The position numbers and the translations under genes were made by a program. Of a DNA stretch of 64,000 bases, positions 55,317 to 64,000 are shown piece by piece; positions within the stretch are counted from its first letter, which is position 1; each line of letters begins with the position of its first letter. Origin of the DNA: Chionoecetes opilio (lineage: Eukaryota > Arthropoda > Malacostraca > Decapoda > Majidae). Below the pieces are notes generated by a model. That model was given only the letters and a program-made list of their open reading frames with translations, had not been told where the DNA came from and did no database searches. The DNA is taken from the NCBI GenBank assembly GCA_016584305.1, contig JACEEZ010015195.1:241001-305000 (forward strand), given 5' to 3'.

Positions 55317-55489
55317 CGCCGCCTGGGTCTGAGGGGGAGAGTAATGCCGACATCACCCCACCACCACCACCACCACCACTGTGAACCCTCTCACGGCCTT
55401 CTGTCATGAGGCGTGTCGCGCGGGTGTGGGCGGACCCGAGTGCAAGTGTCCCGGCCATCCCGTCGGCTAGCCTGGGGGGCCACTCTAAA

Positions 55490-55765
55490 TCCAAAAAAAA
55501 AAAAAAAAAAAAAGTTCCAAAATCCAAAAAAAAAAAAAAAAAAAAAAAAGTTCAGAAATCCCAAGACTGCCCCCGAGAAATCCCAAAACTGCTCCCCCCC
55601 CAAATCCCAAGACTGCCCCCCAAATACCAAGACCCCCAGAAATCCCAAACTGCCCCCTCAAAATCCCAAAACTGCCCCCCAAAATCCCAAGACTGCCCCC
55701 CAAAATCCCAAGACTGCCCCCCCAAATCCCAAGACTGCCCCCAAAAACCCCAAGCTAGACAGAAA
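55490..55765. repeat. A-runs and a CCCAAGACTGCCCCC repeat
   Basis: Two long A tracts are followed by ~10 units of AAATCCCAAGACTGCCCCCC. Confidence 0.88.
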
Positions 55766-55794
55766 TAGGTATATCCCAAGGTCTTTAACCCCTT

Positions 55795-55997
55795 GAGGCC
55801 CAGAACGTAATTTGCATTGTAATTTGGGTTACCATTAGATGATTGGTAGTGACTATAAGCAATATTTTATAGCTATGACCTGTTTAGTATCCTTGTCCAC
55901 TAGCTAATTTGGTATATTCAGTTAGTTTTTGTATTTTTATGGCTAACAACAGATTATTTCATATAGCCAAGAAAAGATCTGGGCGTGAAGGGGTTAA
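55795..55997. mobile_element. TTAA-MITE (family R)
   Basis: Complete, forward orientation, TTAA on both sides. Confidence 0.8.
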
Positions 55998-56187
55998 AAA
56001 AGCATTGGAACTGAACCCTAAACACGGTAGCTACACGTACATGCTTACTACGAGATAAACTACTGGAGAAATACTTGAATAATCCCCAAAACCTCAAGGT
56101 AGACAAGAAATATCCCATGGCCCAAATCCCAAGTTATTGTAAACATCCCAAGGAGTGCGATCCTGTATAGGGTAGATATATAGTCTT

Positions 56188-56227
56188 TTGTTTTTTACGA
56201 GGCGAAAATTCCACTCTGATGCCACTC
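56188..56227. mobile_element. Family T MITE, left end only
   Basis: TTTTTTACGAGGCGAAAATTCC is followed by the TTAA-MITE at 56228. Confidence 0.5.
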
Positions 56228-56924
56228 TTAACCCCTACCGTAGATAACAGTATAGTCGCCAGCTGCAATAATGTCGCCAGCCGCCATATATTACGAAGTA
56301 TAGCATCACTACTGCTGTGTATGTGCCACTGAAGATGATACACAGTAGTTTATATCATGACTGTATAATCTACACTGTTTCAGCGTTGTTTTATGCTTGT
56401 ATCTGCATGTATATCCGGTTTCAAATTTTCCTACTCGTTTTTTTTTCGGGCGACGACGACGTCGGGAGGACACTCAGTAAATAAAGACTAGATGGCGACC
56501 TTAGTGTTGGTCGCCACTCTGGTGATATTTTTGTAATTTCTTCCTTTATAGCCATAATATGATACAGATGAAGACACAAAATGACACAGACTCTCCAGAT
56601 AGACCCTTCTAACTCTCCTGAAATCATGGATGTAGAAATGTAAGTATTAACGCCACCAGATGTCTGTACATCGAAAAAAAACGTTGTCCTGGCGACTTTA
56701 GTGTTGTCTACGGTAGAGGCCCAGAACGTAATTTCCATTGTAATTTGGGTACCATTAGGCGATTTTTAGTGAATATAAGCAATGTTTTATAGCTATGACC
56801 TGTTTAGTATCCCTGTCGACTAACTAATTTGGTATATTCAGTGACTTTTCGTAATTGTATGGCTAACAACATACGATTTTTTATAGCCAAGGAAAGATCT
56901 GCCAGCTGGGCGTGAAGGGGTTAA
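56228..56924. mobile_element. TTAA-MITE (family R) split by an inverted family Q MITE
   Basis: TTAACCCC lies at 56228-56235, the rest resumes at 56716 (GAGGCCCAGAACG) and ends in TTAA at 56921-56924. Confidence 0.75.
56236..56715. mobile_element. ~480-bp TA-MITE (family Q), inverted and nested
   Basis: It lies in the opposite orientation to the other copies, inside the left end of a TTAA-MITE (56228-56924). Confidence 0.8.
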
Positions 56925-57227
56925 GTCAACTTCTATATGGAAAAGCTACCATTCATTAACTGCAAATGAAATGAATGAATGAGTCAATGAATGAATAGAA
57001 AGGAAGGAATAAAGGTTGAATGAATAATAAATAATCTATGAAGAATTTAAACACCCTCATCGTACACACACACACACAATAAAAAATTCTCTACTCCTTC
57101 TCTATCTCCGTTCATTCTTCCTCTTCCTCCTCCTCATCTTCACTTGCCTAATTCTACCTCCCTTACTTCCCTCCTTTTCTCCTCTCTCTCCCTCTTCTCT
57201 CCTCTCCTCCCTTCCGTCCACTACTCA

Positions 57228-57597
57228 TAAGAACATAAGAAAATAAGGAAGCTACAAGAGGCCGCGAGGCCTACACGTGGTAGTTCCTGTCACCTAACAC
57301 TACCTACATCCACCTTTCATCCCCATCCATGAACCTATCCAGCTCCCCTTTAAAGCTCCCTAATGACTCCGCACTAACTACCTGTCTACTGAGACCATTC
57401 CACTCATTCACCACCCTATTTGTGAACCAGTTTTTCCCTATTTCCTTTCTAAATCTACGTTCTTCCAGCTTGAATCCGTTACTTCTTGTTCTACCCTGGT
57501 TAAAAGCCGTAAGAACTTTTCCTACCTCTCCTTTATTAAATCCCTTTATCCACTTAAAAACTTCTATCAGATCGCCCCTTACTCTGCGTCTCTACTC
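57228..57597 (-). pseudogene. LINE-B 3' end, longest minus-strand copy
   Basis: From the TTATGTTCTTATG tail inward it carries the FMDGDERWM-type end, NWFTNRVVNEW, GRTRSNGFKLEER and RGDLIEVFKW-type segments on the minus strand. It is the fullest LINE-B fragment here, cut at 57597. Confidence 0.7.
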
Positions 57598-57840
57598 CTT
57601 CCTTCCCTCCCTCCCTAAGTCAACATGGCATAGCATAGCATTTATAATGTGTTTTACCGTGGCAGTGTTATGTTAGTTGCAGGTGTGTGGTGTTTCCCTA
57701 AGTCTCCTGCAAGCTGGTCGGTGAAGAGCAACATTTGGGGTGATTTGAACACATCAGTGAATAACTAAACCATATTATTGCAGATCATACGTTCAAATGG
57801 GTTGCTTTTCTGGTGTATAAGTGAACAAGTTTTTTATTCT

Positions 57841-57912
57841 ACAGGAACTACCACGTGTAGGTCTCGCGGCCTCTTGTAGCTTCCTTATTTTCTTATGTTC
57901 TTATGTTCCTTT
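57841..57912 (+). repeat. LINE-B 3' tail
   Basis: It contains GGAACTACCACGTGTAGGTC and CCTCTTGTAGCTTCCTTA followed by the TTATGTTCTTATG end, with no coding part. Confidence 0.65.
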
Positions 57913-58084
57913 GTTTACGTCTGACATGTACAGACATAAACACAGATTAAGGTAAAACATCAATCAGATCCACACCAGATACAGAGTCAGGCAGGAATTG
58001 TCAGCAAGGATGTAACATTTCAGTCAGCCAAGTCAGTCGAGTCAGCAAGTTGTTAAAGTCGCCACTGAGCCACAACTCGCCTGA

Positions 58085-58321
58085 TTGAAATAGAGAAATA
58101 GGGAAAAACTGGTTCACAAATAGGGTGGTAAATGATTGGAATGGACTCAATCGTCAGGTGGTTAGTGCGGAGTCATTAGGGAGCTTTAAAACGAGGCTGG
58201 ATAAATTCATGGATGGGGATGCAAGGTGGATGTAGGTAGTGTTAAAATTAAGTAGCAAGAACTACCACGTGTAGGTCTCGCGGCCTCTTGTAGCTTCCTT
58301 ATTTTCTGATGTTCTTATGGT
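58085..58321 (+). pseudogene. LINE-B fragment, plus strand
   Basis: The sequence encodes NWFTNRVVNDWNGLNRQVV and LDKFMDGDARWM and ends with the LINE-B tail (TTCCTTATTTTCTGATGTTC). It is 5' truncated. Confidence 0.65.
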
Positions 58322-58373
58322 TGGTGACATGAGGGGCGTGGGAAAAGCGGGGTATTGACGTGGCTATAAAGGT

Positions 58374-58845
58374 AGACACCACAGGTTACAGGCAAGTCCT
58401 AGCACCACAGGTTACAGGCAAGTCCTAGCACCACAGGTTACAGGCAAGTCCTAGCACCACAGGTTACAGGCAAGTCCTAGCACCACAGGTTACAGGCAAG
58501 TCCTAGCACCACAGGTTACAGGCAAGTCCTAGCACCACAGGTTACAGGCAAGTCCTAGCACCACAGGTTACAGGCAAGTCCTAGCACCACAGGTTACAGG
58601 CAAGTCCTAGCACCACAGGTTACAGGCAAGTCCTAGCACCACAGGTTACAGGCAAGTCCTAGCACCACAGGTTACAGGCAAGTCCTAGCACCACAGGTTA
58701 CAGGCAAGTCCTAGCACCACAGGTTACAGGCAAGTACTAGCACCACAGGTTACAGGCAAGTACTAGCACCACAGGTTACAGGCAAGTCCTAGCACCACAG
58801 GTTACAGGCAAGTCCTAGCACCACAGGTTACAGGCAAGTCCTAGC
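58374..58845. repeat. 26-bp minisatellite, ~18 units
   Basis: CACCACAGGTTACAGGCAAG + TCCTAG, almost perfect. Confidence 0.93.
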
Positions 58846-58870
58846 CTTCCGCTCGTACACTCGATACAAC

Positions 58871-59131
58871 TACCGTAGATAACACTCTAGTCGCCAGTCA
58901 CTCGCCACTGCACTAATGTCGCCAGGCACAATATATTACGAATTCTAGCATCCCTACAGCCTTGTATGTGCCACTGAAGACATGTAGTGTGATGTATATA
59001 ATATAAACTACTGTGCATGTCTCTTCAGTGGCACATACAAGTCTGTAGTGATGCTAAAATGCGTAATATATTGTGCCTGGCGACATTAGTGCAGTGGCGA
59101 GTGACTGGCGACTATAGTGTTATCTACGGTA
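58871..59131. mobile_element. Palindromic TA-MITE (family P)
   Basis: This full-length foldback copy with intact termini is bounded by TA and sits next to a 26-bp minisatellite. Confidence 0.85.
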
Positions 59132-59204
59132 GCTACCTAGTCACCACTGTACTACTGTACTGTACCTCCCAGCTTATTTTGTCTTCAAGCTTAATTTCAC
59201 TCAA

Positions 59205-59205
59205 G

Positions 59206-59236
<31 letters not shown>

Positions 59237-59272
59237 TTTACCTAAGCATGTACTTATACAGGTCCTATAGAT

Positions 59273-59312
<40 letters not shown>

Positions 59313-59345
59313 AAGAGGGTATGGTGTATTGTGATGTATGTATGT
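59205..59345. repeat. GT microsatellites
   Basis: Two (GT)n tracts and a TGTA run. Confidence 0.85.
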
Positions 59346-59461
59346 ATGTACTTTAGTCTACATATATGCACCGCAGTGAAACGAATTGGAATGTACGTAT
59401 ATCATTATCGAGGTGTTGTGTGATGTATTTTGAATGAGATTAGGATTGTGTATTTCAGTGG

Positions 59462-59840
59462 TAAAAAAGGTGGTGGTGGTGTGGTGGTGGTGATGTGGTG
59501 GTGGTGGTGTGTGGTGGTGGTGGTGTGGTGGTGGTGGTGTGGTGGTGGTGGTGATGTGGTGATGTGGTGGTGGTGGTGGTGGTGTGGTGGTGGTGGTGGT
59601 GATGTGGTGTGTGATGGTGGTGGTGGTGATGTGGTGGTGTGGTGGTGGTGGTAGTGGTGGTGGTGATGTGGTGGTGGTGTGGTGTTGTGATGTGGTGGTG
59701 GTGTGGTGATGTGATGGTGGTGGTGGTGATGTGATGGTGGTGGTGGTGATGTGGTGGTGGTGGTGGTGGTAGTGGTGGTGGTGTGGTGATGTGATGTGGT
59801 GGTGGTGTGGTGGTGGCGATGTGGTGATTGGTGGTGACAT
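59462..59840. repeat. GGT/GAT array
   Basis: (GGT)n with GATGTG interruptions. Confidence 0.92.
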
Positions 59841-59984
59841 TATAACTCAGATGGGTTGTCAATAGAGGCTAAAATGCACGTCTATATGAGCCAGGGTTAC
59901 GCAAGACACGGGAGCAGATGTTCAGTTTCCCAAGGTAAATGACGTCTCTCATAGAAATAATCGTCACACCACGTTAAGTTTCAA

Positions 59985-60042
59985 CAAGAACTACCACGTG
60001 TAGGTCTCGCAGCCTCTTGTAGCTTCCTTATTTTCTGATGAT
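59985..60042 (+). repeat. LINE-B 3' tail inserted in a duplicated segment
   Basis: The tail (GAACTACCACGTGTAGGTCT ... TTCCTTATTTTCTGATG) interrupts the first copy of a segment whose second copy (60130-60870) is instead interrupted by a hAT-like element. Confidence 0.55.
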
Positions 60043-60209
60043 TTTAAGTATGCACTGTTTATTTCTACTGTTGTGCTCAATAAATATCTATACCATCTAT
60101 CTGTCTATCTATCTGTCTATCTATACATGCCGGGCAACAGCATTTACGTCTCTCATACCGGTAGCAATGATCGTCACACCATGTTAAGTCTCTCTTTTAA
60201 ATATATAAG

Positions 60210-60779
60210 CAGAGCTGGGCACTATTTAAATACAATTGTATTTAAATACGTATTTAAGTACAATTGTATTTAAATACGTATTTAAATACATTTGTGTATT
60301 TACAAATGTATTTATAAATACATTACCTAGTTGTCATGTATTTAAATACAGTATTTAAATACTTTTATGAGTATTTAAATACATTGTATTTAAATACTCA
60401 TAATATAAAAATGTAAATACTTTTTTATCAGTTAATTTGGCCATAAATCCGCCCCACTATCTGGCAATCCTGATGTTACAGTGAACCAGTGTTTCCACTT
60501 TCAAGGAAATTTCCTTATTTTAAGGAAATTTAGGCCTGAGAAGGAAATTTCTAAGGAAACCCAAAATCTAAGGAAATCCTAAGGAAATCCATTTTTTTCG
60601 GACAATGTTAAAATTTGTGTATTTAAAATGTATCTAAATATAATTGATGTATTTAGTATTTAGTATTTAAATACATTTGTAAAATGTATTTAGTAGATAT
60701 TTAGTATTTAAATACATTTCTCCCATGTATTTAGTATTTAGTATTTAAATACATTCAATGCATTTAGTGCCCAGCTCTG
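60210..60779. mobile_element. hAT-like element with TTTAAATAC arrays
   Basis: It is bounded by the 13-bp inverted pair CAGAGCTGGGCAC and GTGCCCAGCTCTG. The interior is dominated by TATTTAAATAC words plus a short AAGGAAATTT-rich core. Nonautonomous; no target duplication seen with certainty. Confidence 0.7.
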
Positions 60780-60879
60780 TACATATATGCACCGTTTATT
60801 TGTAAGGCTACTGTTGTGTTCAATATATATCTATCCATCCATCCATCTATCTATATCTATCTATATGCAAATCTAAAGC

Positions 60880-61600
60880 ATAAAACAACGCTGAAACAGG
60901 GTCTATCATACACGCAGGGGCGTAGTTAGGCCTGGGTTATTGGGGGCTGTTACCGCTGTAGCCACGAATGTTTGATGAATAGCCCCGGATCTCAAATACC
61001 TTTTTTTTTTTTTTTTTCTTCACAAAAATAAGATAAGCTCTGTCTGACTGGGCAACATAAAATTATAGTAAAAAACAAGATATTCGGTTAGATGTTACTT
61101 AGCGTATGCTGATGGCATCCTTTTTATGAGCAGGACATGAGAGAGGAGGAGAGAACAGAGGAGATGAGGAGTGCATGACAGAGGAGACACCAATGAAACA
61201 CCTTTTGGAGAGGTGAAGAAGAGAATATCAGATGGACAACACACAGAGTTAACAGAAGGGCACTTTTTTCCCAAGTGCATTTGTGTGTGTTCTTGGCCAG
61301 TCCTTTGTGATGCAAACATATTAAAAAAGTAGTTATAAGACCATGGTGGGTCAGATTTCAGTACTGAACAAAGCCTTGGCAATATACAATCTATGGGACT
61401 GCTTCATCACGCCTAAGCTCTAAAAAGTGTTGACGTCTTCCTTCATTGAGCTGGTCAAGTTTATTGTGATTATTTTTCTGTATTAGCCAAGAGAATAGTG
61501 TATCGGCCCGTAACTTTGTGTAGCACTGTAAGGGAGCCTATAGGGTACACATTATCATACATTACCTAACGCCTAAGGGGGGGTATGGTGTAGTGTTATA
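60880..61600. other. Unique-looking DNA, one interspersed motif
   Basis: GGGGCGTAGTTAGGCCTGGG at 60916 resembles 31840-31860, with similar bases after it (CCGGATCTCAAATA), so an unknown interspersed repeat begins here. A 95-codon minus frame (61095-61382) has no recognisable domain. Confidence 0.4.
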
Positions 61601-61604
61601 AGTG

Positions 61605-61605
61605 T

Positions 61606-61657
<52 letters not shown>

Positions 61658-61823
61658 AGGAGAGAGAGAGAGAGAGAAGAGAGGAGAGAGATAGAGAGAA
61701 GAGGAGAAGAAGCTAGAGGAGAAGAGAGAGAGAGGAGAAGAGAGAGAGAGAGTAGAGAGAGAGAGAAGAGAGAAAGGAGAGAGAGAAGAGGAGAGAGAGA
61801 GGAGAGAGAGAGAGAGGAGAGAG

Positions 61824-61880
<57 letters not shown>
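61605..61880. repeat. GA microsatellite
   Basis: (GA)n with GGA and GTAGA interruptions. Confidence 0.92.
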
Positions 61881-61882
<2 letters not shown>

Positions 61883-62460
61883 GATAATTCGATCATGTTT
61901 AAGACAATTTCATCATGCCTCACACATCCACCATCTCCAAGAACCTGCCAACATGATTCTTGGAAAACCTTAAAAAAATAACACTACGCGATAAGGCGAC
62001 CAGACGAGCTAGAAAACCATGCGCTGATTTACTGATCCGGTTCATGTCTTTCCAGGAACCGGACTGACCTGTGCCACATCCCCTGTTCCACTATTACCCT
62101 CCCCTCCCCCTCCCCCTCAACCCTCAACTCCTTACATGTAATCTTTATAGAGAAGACAACGGGAATAGAAAAATAATAATACCCTACCATGGATCAGAAA
62201 AGATAAACAACATCAATATTTTTTTTTCATTTTATTGTCGTTATATCAATTGTATGTTTTACCAATGTAGCTTCCGGGATATAGATACAGTTTACCCATT
62301 GACTAGTAAACCCGAAGAGAAGTAGACCAGCTTCTTGTCATTGGTAGTAGTGTAGGTAGTAACTTTCTGTCCTAGTGGTTATGTTACGTGCATCATAAGT
62401 ATAGTGTTTGCTTTGTTATGGTGTGTATGTTATGGTGTTATGAAAGGCACGCTACTTATT
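61881..62460. other. Unique DNA, nothing recognised
   Basis: No array, element or convincing gene. Confidence 0.45.
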
Positions 62461-62461
62461 C

Positions 62462-62865
62462 TGTCAGATAACATAAGAATATAAGAACATATAACGGTAC
62501 TTATTCTGTCATATAACATAAGAATATAAGAACATATAACGCTACTTATTCTGTCATATAACATAAGAATATAAGAACATAACGCTACTTATTCTGTCAT
62601 ATAACATAAGAATATAAGAACATAACGCTACTTATTCCGTCATATAACATAAGAATATAAGAACATATAACGCTACTTATTCTGTCATATAACATAAGAA
62701 TATAAGAACATAACGCTACTTATTCTGTCATATAACATAAGAATATAAGAACATAACGGTACTTATTCTGTCATATAACATAAGAATATAAGAACATAAC
62801 GGTACTTATTCTGTCATATAACATACGAATATAAGAACATAACGGTACTTATTCCGTCAGATAAC
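62462..62865. repeat. ~43-bp minisatellite from a LINE-B-type tail
   Basis: ATAACATAAGAATATAAGAA + CATAACGCTACTTATTCTGT + CAT, ~10 units; AAGAATATAAGAACATA matches the LINE-B tail. Confidence 0.88.
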
Positions 62866-62942
62866 ATAAGAATATAAAAACATAAGAAAACAAGGAAGCT
62901 ACAAGAGGCCGTGAGACCTCAATACACGTGGTAGTTCCTGTA
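62866..62942 (-). repeat. LINE-B 3' tail
   Basis: The complement carries CACGTGTATTGAGGTCTCAC, GGCCTCTTGTAGCTTCCTTG and the TTCTTATG end. The adjacent array at 62462-62865 is built from the same tail. Confidence 0.6.
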
Positions 62943-62991
62943 TCATGTTACGTATCTCCCTATTAATGGCATTGCGTTCACATCTTTTATA

Positions 62992-63201
62992 CTACAGAGG
63001 CTTGTAAAGAATACTGATGCAAGGAGGAGTGGAACATCTTGAGGGTATGCCTTGTCCTTTTGTATCTCGAGCTGTTTGTTTAGGCTTGTTAGACGTAGTA
63101 ACTGTAGGAATCCTTGATGGCTTTTTCTCTTTTTTGGAAGAAATGTCATCGTTGAAGTAGTCCCCTCTGGCCGGCCTCTTGTGAACGGGAAGGGTGCAAT
63201 G
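62992..63201 (-). pseudogene. Second copy of the C-terminal module, in frame after the stop
   Basis: Directly after the TAA, the same frame stays open for 69 more codons to TAG at 62994-62992. It repeats the preceding tail with a 174-bp (58-codon) period: LPVHKR, SSK-KEKKPSRIPT, TTSNKPK and TARD-KGQ are shared. The stop sits where the first copy has His (SQTHHFTLPVHKR versus SQT-stop-HCTLPVHKR). It may be an untranslated relic, a readthrough extension, or the result of a base error. Confidence 0.5.
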
Positions 63202-64000
63202 TTAAGTTTGGGATGATATGTGTTGTCCTTTCACATCTCGAGCTGTTATTTTGGGTTTGTTAGACGTAGTAGTTGTAGGAATTCTGGAGGGTTCTTTGTC
63301 TTTGGAAGAAGTGTTAGTGTCACCGTGGAAGTACCGTCTGAGAGGTCGTCGCTTGTGTACTGGAAGGGTAAAATGATGCGTCTGGGATTTGAATGTTGTT
63401 TTCTCGCTCTCCTCTGACTCCACACTAACATATGAAGCATTTGTGTCGAAGTTGGAGTCTTGGGTGTGTGTGTGTGTGTTTTGGGTGTGTGTGTGTGTGT
63501 CAGGTGGGTGGGTCGGTGTGTGTGTGTCAGGTGTGTGGGTGGGTGTGTGTGTGTCAGGTGTGTGGGCGTCGTCTTGGGTTTGTGGTCGTCCAACAAGCGT
63601 CTGGGTATAGTCAGGTATTAGAATGACCTCAGAATTCCCTCCTTGGCTCTCTCCTTTACTCCCTCTATGCAGGATGGAGATCATAATTTCACCATAGTTC
63701 TCCACATCCTCCAACAAATCCTTCTCCCGCTGGCCGATTCCCTCTGGTCCTTTGAACCATTTGATCACAGCATGCATGATCGATACGAGGACGCGAACCA
63801 TCTTCTCCATATTGAATAGTTCCTTCTCATTCATCCCTTCTGCAATCTCGAGGATGCGGGGATACAACTCGGGTAGCGCGGTAATGATTTTGTCTGCCAG
63901 TTTTACGATATCAAATGTTGGGCGTTTCGCTGGTCTCGACGTTCTTGGGTATTCCGACGGTGTTCTTGGGTATTCCGGGGAAGTCCTTCGTCGTTCCCCT
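63202..64000 (-). CDS. Unidentified protein, C-terminal part (runs off the window)
   Basis: The minus-strand frame is open from the window edge to TAA at 63204-63202, at least 265 codons, so its start is outside. Order: two copies of an EYPRT motif near the edge, an Arg/Lys stretch, then a likely helical region (TFDIVKLADKIITALPELYP ... MVRVLVSIMHAVIKWFKGPE), an acidic segment, a low-complexity Thr/His/Pro tract (63450-63570) encoded by a GTGT-type microsatellite, and a basic Ser/Thr/Lys tail. No family is recognised. The non-repetitive helical part and sensible codon use argue for a real gene. The tail module recurs after the stop (62992-63201). Confidence 0.6.
   Translation of the reverse strand, partial: GERRRTSPEYPRTPSEYPRTSRPAKRPTFDIVKLADKIITALPELYPRILEIAEGMNEKELFNMEKMVRVLVSIMHAVIKWFKGPEGIGQREKDLLEDVENYGEIMISILHRGSKGESQGGNSEVILIPDYTQTLVGRPQTQDDAHTPDTHTPTHTPDTHTPTHPPDTHTHTQNTHTHTQDSNFDTNASYVSVESEESEKTTFKSQTHHFTLPVHKRRPLRRYFHGDTNTSSKDKEPSRIPTTTTSNKPKITARDVKGQHISSQT

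Noticed and set aside
55038..55384. Specific neuropeptide identity (for example allatostatin C, CCHamide or trissin)
   Set aside because: None of the three frames shows the spacing or C-terminal motif of a family I know, so no name was given.
61095..61382. 95-codon minus-strand gene
   Set aside because: No recognisable domain or splice context; it lies next to an interspersed-repeat motif and is short enough to occur by chance.

Overview
The window reads as nuclear DNA of an arthropod, most likely a decapod crustacean. It has one vertebrate-like, intron-rich protein gene diluted in repeats, very long microsatellites and minisatellites, tRNA-headed SINEs, decayed LINE 3' ends, many short inverted-repeat elements, and a tract of the arthropod telomere-type motif (TTAGG/TTAAGG-like). 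The species assignment is inference; no rRNA or mitochondrial marker is present.

The main gene is HID1, complete on the minus strand from an ATG at 47914 to a TGA at 17375. I reconstructed 16 coding exons; every junction keeps frame and together they give 2496 nt (831 codons plus stop). One intron (after exon 9) uses a GC donor. HID1 is a peripheral Golgi/TGN protein needed for dense-core vesicle and neuropeptide sorting. About 92% of its span is intron.

Region by region. 1-17 kb (downstream of HID1): minisatellites, microsatellites and a dense nest of short DNA transposons. 17.4-47.9 kb: HID1, with introns full of arrays and MITEs. 46.4-48.2 kb: the 5' region of HID1, low in repeats, with CRE, CCAAT and YY1-like motifs. 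48.2-51.5 kb: a SINE and CA/GA/TCC arrays. 51.56-55.4 kb: a CRE plus TATA promoter on the plus strand, a likely non-coding first exon, a 3.3 kb array-filled intron, and a second exon encoding a signal peptide; it may be a small secreted peptide gene. 55.4-62.9 kb: repeats and transposon relics. 62.99-64 kb: the 3' part of an unidentified minus-strand gene whose C-terminal module is tandemly duplicated across an in-frame stop.

The most unusual signal is at the HID1 splice junctions. At least six junctions are copied into the neighbouring intronic minisatellite, so that each repeat unit carries the splice site and sometimes some exon bases. In several of them the rest of the unit is, or abuts, a LINE 3' tail. 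The exon 15 array carries eight extra copies of the last ~38 exon bases plus donor. Other strong signals: an 883-bp nested palindrome bounded by TTAA, several transposon-in-transposon insertions and one paralogous empty site that fix the target duplications, a hAT-type MITE with an 8-bp duplication carrying a shared 73-codon frame, and a foldback family with a telomere-like core.
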